Source of the DNA: Deltaproteobacteria bacterium RIFCSPHIGHO2_02_FULL_40_28
GTDB lineage: Bacteria; UBA10199; 2-12-FULL-40-28
NCBI GenBank assembly: GCA_001798135.1
Contig: MGRJ01000009.1
Coordinates: forward strand, 39,345 to 103,344
DNA: 64,000 nucleotides
Direction of reading: 5' to 3'
The first letter of the stretch is position 1. Every line of letters starts with the position of its first letter. A program made the translations under genes and the position numbers. The notes beneath the pieces were generated by a model that made no database searches, was not told the DNA's origin, and worked only from the letters and a program-made list of their open reading frames with translations. Shown in pieces: positions 25,864 through 35,255 of this stretch.

Positions 25864-26220
25864 ATGAATGTAACACTTACCTTTCGGCATTTTGAATCCA
25901 CAGAAACTATCAAAGAACATGTTACAGTTAAACTCGAAAAATTTAAAAAATATCTCATCAGACCTATTGAGGTTCATGTTATTCTTTCAGTAGAAAAGTT
26001 TCGTCAGCAGTGTGAAATTACCATGCATACTAAAGATTTGAAGGCACAAGCTCTTGAGAGTAGTGAAAATATGTATACTTCCATTGATATGGCCATTCAT
26101 AAAATCGAAAGACAAATTCGTAAACATAAGGAAATTATTCGTAACCATAAAGATCAGTTACCCCTCCATCAAACTTCTGCCATGGCAGAGGAACTCTACG
26201 AAGAAAAACTTAAAGAGTAG
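25864..26220 (+). CDS. hpf: Ribosome hibernation promoting factor (short form)
   Basis: Binds the 30S decoding region in starved cells and inactivates ribosomes. The 118 residues have the family fold: NVTLTFRHFESTETIKEHV, then VHVILSVEK and SIDMAIHKIERQIRKHKE. It lacks the C-terminal dimerisation domain of long HPF. ATG 25864 is chosen because GGGGG precedes it and the protein begins at the usual point; the frame is open further upstream. Confidence 0.93.
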   Translation: MNVTLTFRHFESTETIKEHVTVKLEKFKKYLIRPIEVHVILSVEKFRQQCEITMHTKDLKAQALESSENMYTSIDMAIHKIERQIRKHKEIIRNHKDQLPLHQTSAMAEELYEEKLKE

Positions 26221-26287
26221 GTGCGTCAATAATTTGTTGATTTTTGATTTGATCTGGCTTATAGCGACATCCACTGGATGTAGGTAT

Positions 26288-26746
26288 ATGAAATTAAAAG
26301 ATATTCTTTCTCAACAAGGCGTTTGTGGAAATCTTAAAGCTTCAGATAAAAAGGGTGTGCTTGAAGAACTAGCCCAAGTTGCTGCCAAGGTAGTCCCATC
26401 ACTTACAGTTGCAGAAATCATGAGGATTTTAACTGAACGTGAGAAACTAGGATCAACTGGTGTTGGTAATGGGGTTGCCATTCCTCATGGAAAGGTGGCT
26501 GGTCTTAAGTCTATGGTGGTTATTTTTGGAAGATCGAAAAAGGGCATTGAGTTTAGCTCGCATGACCATAAACCCGCCAATCTTTTCTTTGTTCTGTTAG
26601 CTCCTGAAGATGTGGTGGGTAATCATTTGCAAGCCTTGGCTCGTCTTTCTAGGCTTTTAAAAGGGGATGTTATTCGTTCTCGTCTCATGGAAGAACCAGA
26701 CGATCAACTCTACGATTTACTCATCAAAGAAGACGATCAAATCTAG
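26288..26746 (+). CDS. ptsN: Nitrogen-regulatory PTS IIA protein
   Basis: EIIA-Ntr, the terminal phosphoryl acceptor of the regulatory PTS. The 152 residues match the mannitol/fructose-type EIIA fold with the phosphorylated His67 in GVAIPHGKV, preceded by ILTEREKLGSTGVG. ATG 26288 gives the usual start; no strong ribosome-binding site is seen. The rpoN-hpf-ptsN order and the following hprK and HPr/EI genes indicate a regulatory rather than sugar-transport PTS. Confidence 0.95.
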   Translation: MKLKDILSQQGVCGNLKASDKKGVLEELAQVAAKVVPSLTVAEIMRILTEREKLGSTGVGNGVAIPHGKVAGLKSMVVIFGRSKKGIEFSSHDHKPANLFFVLLAPEDVVGNHLQALARLSRLLKGDVIRSRLMEEPDDQLYDLLIKEDDQI

Positions 26747-26788
26747 CTCGTATTTGACTTGATTGCTAGAGGGAGTTATATCTTCTCA

Positions 26789-27745
26789 ATGTTAAGCATT
26801 GAAGTATCTGCACTTCTACAAGATTCAAGACTCGATTTAGAATTATCCCTGGTAGCAGGAAAAACAGGGCTTGATCGCCGTATTAATATTCCCCGAATTC
26901 AAAAACCAGGTTTGGCTTTAATTGGTGATACTTCTAAGCTTCATTCTGGTCGTGTTCAGGTTTTGGGCAAATCTGAAATAACCTACCTTAATTCGTTAGA
27001 TGCAAAAAAACAAAACGAGGTGATTGTAAAGATGTGTAAGGAACACATCACTTGTTTTGTGGTGACCAGAAATATTACAGCTCCGCAAATTTTAGTAAAA
27101 ATGGCTAATCATTATAAAATTCCTCTTTTATCCAGTAAATTGGTTACCTCCACTTTTATTAATCGGGTTACCCGTTTTTTAGAGGAGCAGTTAACGGCTA
27201 CAACTACTGTTCATGGGGTTTTAATGGATATTTTTGGAATTGGAATTTTAATCACAGGGCGAAGTGGTATTGGTAAAAGTGAATGTGCGCTCGATCTCAT
27301 TTTAAAAGGACATCGTTTAGTAGCAGATGATGCTGTGATTGTGAGCAAAATCCCGCCTGCAACTCTCTATGGACAGCCCTCTGATATCTTGAAATATCAT
27401 CTCGAGATTCGAGGTTTGGGTATTTTGAATGTAAAAGATCTTTTTGGCGTAGCTTCTACTTTAAATCGCAAACAAATCAATGTGGTCGTTGAATTAGTGG
27501 AATGGAATCCTGATTATGAATATGATCGCCTTGGTTTGGATGATTTAAAAGAACTTATTTTGGAGGTTCCTGTTCCGTATTTAAAATTACCCGTTTCTCC
27601 AGGAAGAAATGTGAGCACCATTATTGAAGTGGCTGCACGCAATGAGCTTTTAAAGCTGCAGGGTTATCATGCATCACGCATGTTTCAGGATAAATTAAAC
27701 CTTGAACTCTTGACCAATGAAGCCAATGACAAGGACAAAAAGTAA
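26789..27745 (+). CDS. hprK: HPr kinase/phosphorylase
   Basis: Phosphorylates and dephosphorylates HPr on the regulatory Ser. The 318 residues have an N-terminal MurF-like domain and a C-terminal kinase domain with P-loop GRSGIGKS at 157-164, LVADDAV with an acidic pair, and the signature EIRGLGILNVKDLFG. ATG 26789 is preceded by GGGAG; an in-frame TTG at 26759 is less likely. Its target Ser is present in the HPr encoded nearby. The end overlaps rapZ by 29 bases. Confidence 0.95.
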   Translation: MLSIEVSALLQDSRLDLELSLVAGKTGLDRRINIPRIQKPGLALIGDTSKLHSGRVQVLGKSEITYLNSLDAKKQNEVIVKMCKEHITCFVVTRNITAPQILVKMANHYKIPLLSSKLVTSTFINRVTRFLEEQLTATTTVHGVLMDIFGIGILITGRSGIGKSECALDLILKGHRLVADDAVIVSKIPPATLYGQPSDILKYHLEIRGLGILNVKDLFGVASTLNRKQINVVVELVEWNPDYEYDRLGLDDLKELILEVPVPYLKLPVSPGRNVSTIIEVAARNELLKLQGYHASRMFQDKLNLELLTNEANDKDKK

Positions 27746-28634
27746 ACCGAAAGTTTTGCAAGATACTTTTATCCAGTTGGTTATTATGACTGGTTATTCT
27801 GGATCTGGCAAAACTACAGCTATTCAAGCTTTGGAAGATCTTGGTTTTTTTTGTACTGATAATCTGCCGGTTAAACTGCTTCCTGTCTACTTGAATGAGT
27901 TTCACGCTCAAAAAAGATTTAATGTGCAGGCTGTTGATAAGTTGGCCGTAGTCTTAGATGCAAGAGATCGTTTTTTTTATCGTGACTTTGGTCCCATTGT
28001 TCGCGAGCTTTCTCGCAAGTTTCCTTTAAAGGTGCTTTTTTTGAAATCAAGACAAAATGTTTTGGTGGGTCGTTACAAGGCCTCTAGGCGTCGTCACCCG
28101 CTTTCTCCACAAGGATCTGTTATTGAGGGCATTACGCTTGAACAAAAAATTCTGGCCCCTGTTTTAAAAACAGCTGATAAAATCATTGATACCAGTGATC
28201 TTAATGTCCATGAGCTTAAACAGCTCCTGAAAGTTTATTTTCAGTATTTAATTCCCGATCAATCATTACAGATTACATTAGTGAGTTTTGGATACAAGCG
28301 GGGGCTGCCTATTCAGGCTGATCTTGTGTTGGATGTTCGTTTTTTGCCCAATCCTTATTTTGTGCGTGAATTGGGACCTAAAACTGGGCTTCATGCAAGC
28401 GTGGCCCAGTATGTTTTTAAATATAAAACAACTTCCCTTTTTCTTAAAAAAGCAACTTCTCTCCTTTTGTTTTTAATTGATGAATATCGAAAAGAGGGAA
28501 AGGCCTATCTGACCATTGCCGTTGGATGTACAGGAGGCAAGCATCGATCGGTTGCTATGGTTGAAAAATTCAAACAAATTCTACAGAAAGAAAAAATTTC
28601 TGTAACTGTTTTTCATAGGGATTTAAAGGAGTAA
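27717..28634 (+). CDS. rapZ: RapZ/YvcJ family RNase adapter and nucleotide-binding protein
   Basis: P-loop protein that in E. coli presents the small RNA GlmZ to RNase E. The 305 residues have Walker A GYSGSGKT at 26-33, SRRRHPLSP in the middle and the C-terminal IAVGCTGGKHRSV motif. The family is often found with rpoN and ptsN, as here. The start lies inside hprK, so translation is coupled. The RNA role outside enterobacteria is unproven. Confidence 0.93.
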   Translation: MKPMTRTKSKPKVLQDTFIQLVIMTGYSGSGKTTAIQALEDLGFFCTDNLPVKLLPVYLNEFHAQKRFNVQAVDKLAVVLDARDRFFYRDFGPIVRELSRKFPLKVLFLKSRQNVLVGRYKASRRRHPLSPQGSVIEGITLEQKILAPVLKTADKIIDTSDLNVHELKQLLKVYFQYLIPDQSLQITLVSFGYKRGLPIQADLVLDVRFLPNPYFVRELGPKTGLHASVAQYVFKYKTTSLFLKKATSLLLFLIDEYRKEGKAYLTIAVGCTGGKHRSVAMVEKFKQILQKEKISVTVFHRDLKE

Positions 28635-28635
28635 T

Positions 28636-29025
28636 ATGGTTGGTATTGTTGTTGTATCGGAAAATAAAGAAGCATCCGAAATGCTTCGGTCCTTAAAAAG
28701 ACTGTTTGGTCATACAAGTGGCATTATTGCTGTTGCCCTGGGTTCTGCTCAAAATATTCGTGACATGAGAGTAAAAGTCGAGAAAGCTATTGCTAAAGTA
28801 AATAAGGGCAAAGGTGTGGTTGTGCTTACCAATTTGTTTGGCTCTACCCAATGTAATGTGTGCAATTGTTTTTTAAATAAGGGAAGGGTGGAAATGATTG
28901 TAGGGTTTAATTTCCCCCTTCTCATTAAACTCATGTTAGTGAGAGGGGAGATGCCTTTTCATAAACTACTACCCTTTTTAGAACGTTATGGCAAAAAACA
29001 AATTAGATATATTAAGGCACAGTGA
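28636..29025 (+). CDS. Mannose-type PTS EIIA-like protein lacking the active-site His
   Basis: The 129 residues match the mannose-family EIIA fold: a MVGIVVV first strand, MLRSLKRLFG, then VVVLTNLFGSTQCNVC in the place of the usual TDLFGGTP segment. The position of the phosphorylated His near the end of the first strand reads VVSENKE, with no His. The Asp of the second motif is Asn. It is therefore probably not a phosphoryl acceptor, and may be a sensor or binding partner. It starts one base after rapZ and overlaps HPr by 38 bases. Confidence 0.8.
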   Translation: MVGIVVVSENKEASEMLRSLKRLFGHTSGIIAVALGSAQNIRDMRVKVEKAIAKVNKGKGVVVLTNLFGSTQCNVCNCFLNKGRVEMIVGFNFPLLIKLMLVRGEMPFHKLLPFLERYGKKQIRYIKAQ

Positions 29026-29308
29026 AGAAAAAACAGTTCATTTTTTTTCTTCTCAAGTGAAAATTGTGAATGAATTGGGTTTGCACGCCCGAGCTGCAGC
29101 CACCTTTGTTAAACTCGCTTCACGCTTTAAGTCTGAAATTCTGGTTTCCAAGGGCAACACTGAGGTAAATGGTAAAAGTATCATGGGACTTTTAATGTTG
29201 GCTGCTCCCAAGGGCTCTAAAATTAAAATTAAGATCATTGGTGTAGACGCCGCCCTAGCCTTGGAAAAATTAGAGCAGTTGGTAGCCAAGGGTTTTAATG
29301 AGCAATAA
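28988..29308 (+). CDS. ptsH: Phosphocarrier protein HPr
   Basis: Carries phosphate from EI to EIIA proteins. The 106 residues have the active-site His33 in NELGLHARAAATFV and the regulatory Ser64 in NGKSIMGLLML, so it can be a substrate of both EI and HprK. An extra N-terminal stretch of about 20 residues precedes the usual start; no internal ATG offers a shorter form. The ends overlap the EIIA-like gene and ptsI. Confidence 0.93.
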   Translation: MAKNKLDILRHSEEKTVHFFSSQVKIVNELGLHARAAATFVKLASRFKSEILVSKGNTEVNGKSIMGLLMLAAPKGSKIKIKIIGVDAALALEKLEQLVAKGFNEQ

Positions 29309-31073
29309 AAAAACAAAACAGAAAATGACCAAGTTAAAAGGCATTCCCCTTGTGTCTGGGATTGCCATGGGATCTGTTTATGCTTTTGGTTGGGCTAAAA
29401 TTGATTTTCCTAAATACTGGGTTCATGAGGGAGAAATTCAAGACGAAGTTTATCGTTTTATGAAAGCCTTGGGTGCGGCTAAGAGGTTTTATTCAAATAT
29501 CATTTCGAAAATAGGTCGTATACAGGGGCGGGAGCAAATCAATATTCTTGATTCTCATCTTTTGCTTTTACAAGATGAACTTTTGGTGCGGAGTATTACA
29601 GATACAATTCGGCAAAATCATGTAAATGCCGAATGGGCAGTACATAAAACTATTTCTGAATTAAAAGATGCTTTTCTTAAAATTCATCAAGGCTACATGG
29701 CTGAAAGACAATACGATATCGATGATATCGAAAAGGCTTTGCTGGCTCAACTGATGAAAATTACTTTTAAAGATCTAAACAAAGTTCCTTCTGATTCTAT
29801 TGTTGTAGCTTATAATCTCTCCCCTGCAGAGTTAGTTACCCTCTCACGTATTCGTATTGCAGGTTTTGTTACTGAGATTGCTTCTAGTAATTCGCACATG
29901 GTGATTATTGCAAAATCATTGGGTATTCCTTCTGTGATGGGGGTGCCGGATGCTTTAAGAAAACTTTCTACTCATGATAAAATTCTTTTGAATGGGGATC
30001 AGGGTTATGTGATTTGTAACCCCACTGATCAAGTTAAAAAAGTTCATGAGCAATTAAGAAAAGACCGGAAAAAAGAAGAAGATCGTGTGATGGCCAAGGC
30101 TAGAAAAAAGGCTATCACCATAGATGGAAAAATTGTGCATATTTTTGCTAATGTAGAATTGTTGGAAGAACTTTCCCAAGTAACCAGGTATGGAGGAGAA
30201 GGAATTGGTTTATATCGAACTGAATTTATTTTTTTAGATAGAACTTCCCCCCCTTCTTTTGAAGAACAAAAAGAATTTTATGAAAAAGTGTTAGAGAGAA
30301 TGCATAACCATGAGGTTATTTTTAGAACCTTGGATTTAGGTGGAGATAAAATTGATCCCAATGGTGTTGTGGCTGATGAAGAAAATCCAGCTTTGGGCCT
30401 TCGTGCCATTCGTTATTGTCTTCGAGAAAAACATGTTTTTTCTGATCAATTAAAAGCTTTGTTAGCCGCATCTCCTAAGGGTAATCTGAAAATATGTATT
30501 CCCATGGTTACTTCGGTTTCTGAAATGCTGGAAGTTAAATCCATGTTAGCTGACATTAAAAAAGAATTGATCTCCAAAAAAATTCCTTTTCGAGATGATA
30601 TTCCAGTAGGTGTTATGATTGAAACTCCGGCAGCTGCTATGGAAGTAGATCTTTTGGCTCAGCATGCTGACTTTTTTTCAGTTGGTACCAACGATCTCAT
30701 TCAATATCTCTTAGCTGTAGATCGTGGCAATCAGGCCGTGCAGGAACTTTATTCACCTTATCATCCTTGTATTTTCCGAGTTTTAAAAAATGTGTTGGAG
30801 GCAGCCAAGAAATGGAAAAAGGAAATTACCTTGTGTGGTGAAATTGCAGCCGATCCTTCTTGTCTTTTCTTGATGCTGGCTTTAGGTTTTGAAAGATTGA
30901 GTATGACCCCATGGTCTATCCCCCGTGTGAAAGATATGATTCGAAGCCAATCCTTAGAAGAAATGAAGGAATGTTTAAATGAAGTTTTATTGAAAGATAC
31001 AGAGCGCGAGATCCAAAAAGTGGTTTCTCGGTATCTTCAAACAATTGGCGAATCATTTCAAGGGCTTAGATAG
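29298..31073 (+). CDS. ptsI: Phosphoenolpyruvate-protein phosphotransferase (PTS enzyme I)
   Basis: Autophosphorylates from PEP and passes phosphate to HPr. The 591 residues include the swivelling domain with the phospho-His200 in SSNSHMVIIAKSLGIP (the usual GGxTSH context is altered to SSNSH), the PEP-binding barrel with LYRTEFIF, FRTLDLGGDK and FSVGTNDLIQYLL, and the C-terminal LCGEIAADP with the catalytic Cys. No GAF domain precedes it, so it is EI rather than PtsP. It ends the regulatory PTS operon; no sugar permease is nearby. Confidence 0.95.
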   Translation: MSNKKTKQKMTKLKGIPLVSGIAMGSVYAFGWAKIDFPKYWVHEGEIQDEVYRFMKALGAAKRFYSNIISKIGRIQGREQINILDSHLLLLQDELLVRSITDTIRQNHVNAEWAVHKTISELKDAFLKIHQGYMAERQYDIDDIEKALLAQLMKITFKDLNKVPSDSIVVAYNLSPAELVTLSRIRIAGFVTEIASSNSHMVIIAKSLGIPSVMGVPDALRKLSTHDKILLNGDQGYVICNPTDQVKKVHEQLRKDRKKEEDRVMAKARKKAITIDGKIVHIFANVELLEELSQVTRYGGEGIGLYRTEFIFLDRTSPPSFEEQKEFYEKVLERMHNHEVIFRTLDLGGDKIDPNGVVADEENPALGLRAIRYCLREKHVFSDQLKALLAASPKGNLKICIPMVTSVSEMLEVKSMLADIKKELISKKIPFRDDIPVGVMIETPAAAMEVDLLAQHADFFSVGTNDLIQYLLAVDRGNQAVQELYSPYHPCIFRVLKNVLEAAKKWKKEITLCGEIAADPSCLFLMLALGFERLSMTPWSIPRVKDMIRSQSLEEMKECLNEVLLKDTEREIQKVVSRYLQTIGESFQGLR

Positions 31074-31097
31074 GGTATTTTCGAGAGGGGATTTATT

Positions 31098-31126
31098 TTG
31101 ACAAAACGCCATAAAGTCCATTATAA
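31098..31126 (+). promoter_or_regulatory. Sigma-70 promoter for metK
   Basis: Perfect -35 TTGACA (31098-31103), 17-base spacer and -10 TTATAA (31121-31126), about 50 bases before the metK start. The leader between contains a GC-rich patch with CCCGCGGG and two further GGG/CCC pairs that could fold. Confidence 0.75.
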
Positions 31127-31175
31127 GGCCAAAGCCCCGCGGGTAAATCACCCTAAGGGAAAAAAAAGGAGTCTT

Positions 31176-32351
31176 ATGAAGCCACCCTATCTTTTTACTT
31201 CTGAATCAGTCACCGAAGGTCATCCAGACAAAGTAGCTGATCAAATCTCAGATGCAGTTCTTGATGCTTGTTTGAAGCAGGATGAATTATCCCGGGTTGC
31301 CTGTGAAACCCTAGTAACAACAGGCCTGACTGTCATTGCAGGTGAAATTACAACCAAGGCAGTTTTAGATATACAAAACATTGCCAGATCTGTGATTCGC
31401 GAAATTGGTTATACTGATTCATCGATGGGTTTTGATGCACAGAGTTCTGCTGTGGTTGTTGCCCTAGATCGCCAGTCTCCTGATATTTCTCAAGGTGTTA
31501 CTGAAGGGGAGGGGCTTTATAAAGAAATGGGTGCGGGAGATCAAGGTCTCATGTTTGGTTATGCCTGTGATGACACTCCTGAATTAATGCCCATGCCCAT
31601 TGCTTTTGCTCATCGTTTAACACGGGAGTTAGCTCATGCTAGAAAAAGTGGCGAGCTTTCTTGGCTAAGGCCTGATGGGAAATCCCAAGTAACCATTGAG
31701 TATAAAAATAATGAACCTGTGCGTGTAGATACTATTGTTATTTCTACCCAACATGACTCTCAAGTAGAACATGCTCAAATTACCGAAGCTGTAACCAACC
31801 AGATCATCAAAAAAGTGATTCCTGCCGAGCTTTTAAAGGGCACACGTTTTTTAATTAATCCTACAGGTCGCTTTGTTATTGGTGGCCCACATGGTGATTG
31901 TGGACTTACTGGAAGAAAAATTATTGTGGATACCTATGGTGGAATGGGTCGTCATGGAGGCGGAGCTTTTTCAGGCAAAGATCCCAGTAAGGTTGATCGT
32001 TCTGCCTGTTACATGGCCCGCTATGTAGCTAAAAACATTGTGGCAGCAGGGCTGGCTAGAAAATGTGAAATCCAAGTAGCCTATGCCATTGGTTTTCCTG
32101 AGCCGGTTTCTTTGGCGGTAAATACTTTTGATACTGGTAAGGTAGCTGAAGAAAAAATTGAAGCTGCTGTTCGTGAAATTTTTAGCTTTAAGCCTGCTCA
32201 TATCATCAAGTACTTAAACTTAAGAAAACCTATTTACTTTCAAACGGCCAGTTATGGACATTTTGGAAGATCCGATAAGGAATTTTCTTGGGAAAAAACA
32301 GACAAGGTTGATGAACTCAAACAAGTGATCAAAGTAAGACAAGTTGGATAA
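31176..32351 (+). CDS. metK: S-adenosylmethionine synthase
   Basis: Makes SAM from methionine and ATP. The 391 residues begin with [17 protein letters not shown] and contain [12 protein letters not shown], the P-loop-like [17 protein letters not shown] and [18 protein letters not shown] 31176 is chosen because AAGGAG stands seven bases upstream and the protein then has the family N-terminus; an upstream in-frame TTG at 31098 is part of the promoter -35 box. Confidence 0.97.
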   Translation: MKPPYLFTSESVTEGHPDKVADQISDAVLDACLKQDELSRVACETLVTTGLTVIAGEITTKAVLDIQNIARSVIREIGYTDSSMGFDAQSSAVVVALDRQSPDISQGVTEGEGLYKEMGAGDQGLMFGYACDDTPELMPMPIAFAHRLTRELAHARKSGELSWLRPDGKSQVTIEYKNNEPVRVDTIVISTQHDSQVEHAQITEAVTNQIIKKVIPAELLKGTRFLINPTGRFVIGGPHGDCGLTGRKIIVDTYGGMGRHGGGAFSGKDPSKVDRSACYMARYVAKNIVAAGLARKCEIQVAYAIGFPEPVSLAVNTFDTGKVAEEKIEAAVREIFSFKPAHIIKYLNLRKPIYFQTASYGHFGRSDKEFSWEKTDKVDELKQVIKVRQVG

Positions 32352-32352
32352 G

Positions 32353-32376
32353 GAACACCCCTTCGTGTTTTTTAAG
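32353..32376. terminator. Possible terminator between convergent metK and TPR gene
   Basis: AACAC / GTGTT form a five-base stem around CCCTTC, followed by a run of T. The stem is short, so confidence is low, but the place is right for a terminator of metK. Confidence 0.4.
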
Positions 32377-32380
32377 TTTA

Positions 32381-33151
32381 TTAACTTTTCGTACTTCTCA
32401 GAGCTTTTTTCATCAGCTTTGCTTTTTCAACTAAGTCTTTAAATTCTGGTTCTGCCTCCATTTTTTGTTTTTCGAGTACCCGCAAGGCAGAGTCGGGATT
32501 TTTTGAACGTAGGTAGAGAATCATTAAATCTTTAATAATGGCTTTATTATCTGGTTTGTGAGGCAGAATCAGTTCGTAGGTACGCATGAGGTCATCATAT
32601 TCTTTGGCTTGTTTGAAATTATTTGCTAAAATTTCATACTGTTCAATAGCTTCATTGGTCATGCCATTAGCCTGATAAATTTCACCTAATTTTTTTCGAT
32701 TGAGATTAGAGGGATCTAAATCCACAAGTTTTTTACAAATTTCAACAATTTTATCTCTTTGTCCTTTTGTACCATAAAGCTGTATGGCAATACGATATTG
32801 ATTTGCAGCATCAGAAATCATTTCTAATTTTTGATAAAGTTCAGCTAGCTTCAGGTTAATTTCTACTCGGGATGGATCTAGTTTTAAAATATTTTTATAA
32901 ATGGCCACGGCTTTTAAAATGAAGTTTTCTTGGATAAATTGAGAAGCCACAGCATGGTAAATTTCGATAGCACGATCTAATTGTTTGGTTTTAAAAAAAA
33001 GTTCGGCTACTCGAAGTCTGGCTCTCATATCATTGGGACGCGAGGCCGAAACAGCAATGGCTTCTTTTAATGCTTTCTCATACTTATCTTGAAAAAAACG
33101 ACTTGAGATTTCTTTGAGTTTTTTTTGTAGAGAGTTTTGAAAAAAAACCAT
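32381..33151 (-). CDS. TPR-repeat protein
   Basis: The 256 residues are almost wholly tetratricopeptide repeats: successive helix pairs such as ARLRVAELFFKTKQLDRAIE, AVAIYKNILKLDPSR and IEQYEILANNFKQ, with the A-x-x-Y and Pro spacing of TPRs. No signal peptide or catalytic domain is seen, so it is probably a cytoplasmic protein-protein adaptor. It starts four bases after aroQ and is the last gene of that reverse-strand block. The partner is unknown. Confidence 0.85.
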   Translation of the reverse strand: MVFFQNSLQKKLKEISSRFFQDKYEKALKEAIAVSASRPNDMRARLRVAELFFKTKQLDRAIEIYHAVASQFIQENFILKAVAIYKNILKLDPSRVEINLKLAELYQKLEMISDAANQYRIAIQLYGTKGQRDKIVEICKKLVDLDPSNLNRKKLGEIYQANGMTNEAIEQYEILANNFKQAKEYDDLMRTYELILPHKPDNKAIIKDLMILYLRSKNPDSALRVLEKQKMEAEPEFKDLVEKAKLMKKALRSTKS

Positions 33152-33155
33152 TTAG

Positions 33156-33611
33156 TTATCCTGCCAGGTTAAGATAATCCACGAGGGCTTTTAAACCAAG
33201 GGTATAACTGTTGGGCCCGAAGCCAGCAATTTGTCCAAGAGCAACACCTGAAACAAAAGAATGATGCCTAAATTCTTCTCTTTGATAGATATTTGAGAGA
33301 TGCACTTCTACTACAGGTAAATTAATGGCAGAGACGGCATCTCTAATGGCTACACTCGTATGGGTGTAGGCTGCTGGATTAATCAAGATACCATCACATG
33401 GCCCCATGCTTTCCTGGATTTTTTTTACCAGATCTCCTTCTGAATTAGATTGATAGATTTCTAATGTTACCTCAAGTTGTTTTGCTGTTTTTTTCAGGTT
33501 TTTATTAATTTCATCCAGGGTGGTTTTTCCGTAAACAGAGGTTTCACGTACTCCTAAAAGATTTAAGTTAGGACCATGGATAACAAGTATTTTTTTCTTC
33601 TTTTTTGCCAT
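33156..33611 (-). CDS. aroQ: 3-dehydroquinate dehydratase, type II
   Basis: Third step of the shikimate pathway. The 151 residues have [11 protein letters not shown] with the catalytic Arg and Tyr region (RETSVYG), [12 protein letters not shown], and [17 protein letters not shown] with the catalytic His. The length is typical. It lies ten bases after aroB. Confidence 0.96.
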   Translation of the reverse strand: MAKKKKKILVIHGPNLNLLGVRETSVYGKTTLDEINKNLKKTAKQLEVTLEIYQSNSEGDLVKKIQESMGPCDGILINPAAYTHTSVAIRDAVSAINLPVVEVHLSNIYQREEFRHHSFVSGVALGQIAGFGPNSYTLGLKALVDYLNLAG

Positions 33612-33621
33612 GAGGTGTATC

Positions 33622-34680
33622 TTATATGAATTTTGTAATCTCTTCCACTGTTAATGGAATCAAAAAAGCTTTTCCAATTTTTTTGAGAGCCACGTAATTA
33701 ATTTTTTTACCCACGGCCTTTTTATCCAAGCTTAAAACATGCTGATATTTTTTTCGGTTAAGCTTTGGCCATTGAGTGGGCAGGTTCAATTTTTTAAGAA
33801 GTCCCAAAATTCTTTTATGTTCTTCTTTTGTTAACCATCCTTTTTTCAAGGAAAAAAGGGCTGAATAGCCCAAGCCCATAGCTACTGCTTCCCCATGGTG
33901 AATACGAGAATAGTTTGTTAAAGTTTCAATGCTATGGGCTAGGGTATGGCCTAAGTTTAAGAGGGAGCGGAGTCCCGATTCTTTTTCATCATGGCCTACA
34001 ATATGGGCCTTCATGGCACAGGAGGTGGCAATCAATTTTTTGAGAACTTGGGAATTTTTTTTCAAAATAAGGGAATGGTTTTTTTCGATGTATCTGAAAA
34101 AAAGGGCATTACCCAAAAGGCCATACTTTATCACTTCAGCCAAACCACATAAATATTCTCTACGTGGAAGAGTTTTTAAAAATTTTGTATCGATTATCAC
34201 AGCTTGTGGTTGATAAAAAGCACCTACTAGATTTTTCCCGTAAGGTAGATCGATGCCCGTTTTACCTCCAACGCTGCTGTCTACTTGTGCTAGGAGAGTT
34301 GTAGGAATTTGAATATAGGGGATGCCTCTGAGATAAGTAGCAGCAATAAAGCCCCCAATATCACCGACAACACCGCCTCCAAAGGTGATGAGAATGGTTT
34401 TTCTGTCTATTTTTTTTTGGGCTAGCTGTTTATATATTTTTTCGAGAGTAGCACTGTTTTTATATTTTTCTCCATCAGGAATAGTGATCCAACACACTTC
34501 ATATTTTGAAACTTGTTTTTTGAGTAAATGCCCATAAAGTTTGTTTAAAGTAGAATTAGTAAGTATAACAATTTTTTGAGCTTGTTTTTTTTTGAGGAGA
34601 GGGCGCAATTGTCCCAAGGCTCCATTGTCAATGAAAATAGGGTACGAGCGATTTTTTAAAGGGACAATTATTTTTTTCAT
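33622..34680 (-). CDS. aroB: 3-dehydroquinate synthase
   Basis: Second step of the shikimate pathway, NAD and metal dependent. The 352 residues have [41 protein letters not shown], and the metal-ligand region [11 protein letters not shown] and HGEAVAMG. It lies one base after aroK. Confidence 0.96.
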   Translation of the reverse strand: MKKIIVPLKNRSYPIFIDNGALGQLRPLLKKKQAQKIVILTNSTLNKLYGHLLKKQVSKYEVCWITIPDGEKYKNSATLEKIYKQLAQKKIDRKTILITFGGGVVGDIGGFIAATYLRGIPYIQIPTTLLAQVDSSVGGKTGIDLPYGKNLVGAFYQPQAVIIDTKFLKTLPRREYLCGLAEVIKYGLLGNALFFRYIEKNHSLILKKNSQVLKKLIATSCAMKAHIVGHDEKESGLRSLLNLGHTLAHSIETLTNYSRIHHGEAVAMGLGYSALFSLKKGWLTKEEHKRILGLLKKLNLPTQWPKLNRKKYQHVLSLDKKAVGKKINYVALKKIGKAFLIPLTVEEITKFI

Positions 34681-34681
34681 T

Positions 34682-35191
34682 CTAACCTTTCAAAAGTCTG
34701 ACAATCTTTTTTGCCACAGCGTAAGGAGTTAAACCATTTGTGTCAATTCGAATTGGAGCTTCATTATAAAGGGGAAGCCTTTTTTTCCAAAGGGTTTCAA
34801 TGGACTCATTTTTTTTTCGTTTGAGAAGAGGACGCGATTGATTGGACTTGAGTCTTTTTTGAATGATGGCAGGGCTTGCAAAAAGATGAATCCATATTTT
34901 TTTTCGAAGGAGGGCCCGGTTTCGTTCTTCTAAAATAATTCCTCCCCCCAGGCTTACCACCATGGGTTGATTATGAGTGATTTGAATGAGAAGCCGATGT
35001 TCTAGATGACGGAATTTTTTCTCTCCTAGTTTTGCAAAAAACCTCAATATGGTTTTGCCTGTTTTTTTTTCAATGATGTGATCCAAATCAATCCAAGGAA
35101 GGCCTAAAAGGGTAGAAATGTTTTTTGCTACCGAGGTTTTGCCGCTGCCCATAAACCCGGTTAGGTAAATTGTTTGATTTTTTTCCCTCAT
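34682..35191 (-). CDS. aroK: Shikimate kinase
   Basis: Phosphorylates shikimate. The 169 residues have Walker A GFMGSGKTSVAK, the WIDLDHIIEKKTG substrate-binding segment, VVSLGGGIILEE and an RPLLKRK lid. It is first of the aroK-aroB-aroQ set. The AT-rich palindrome at 35220-35255 lies just upstream. Confidence 0.95.
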   Translation of the reverse strand: MREKNQTIYLTGFMGSGKTSVAKNISTLLGLPWIDLDHIIEKKTGKTILRFFAKLGEKKFRHLEHRLLIQITHNQPMVVSLGGGIILEERNRALLRKKIWIHLFASPAIIQKRLKSNQSRPLLKRKKNESIETLWKKRLPLYNEAPIRIDTNGLTPYAVAKKIVRLLKG

Positions 35192-35219
35192 GAAAGATCA
35201 GGAAAGACTTTATACACTA

Positions 35220-35255
35220 AATTTTAATATAATTATATATAATTATATTAAAATT
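35220..35255. repeat. 36-bp perfect A/T-only palindrome
   Basis: Thirty-six consecutive bases of only A and T are exactly self-complementary about their centre. The palindrome includes the first two bases of the prepilin peptidase stop codon (minus strand) and lies about 30 bases upstream of aroK. It could be a cruciform, an operator or a weak terminator; nothing in the sequence decides between these. Confidence 0.85.
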
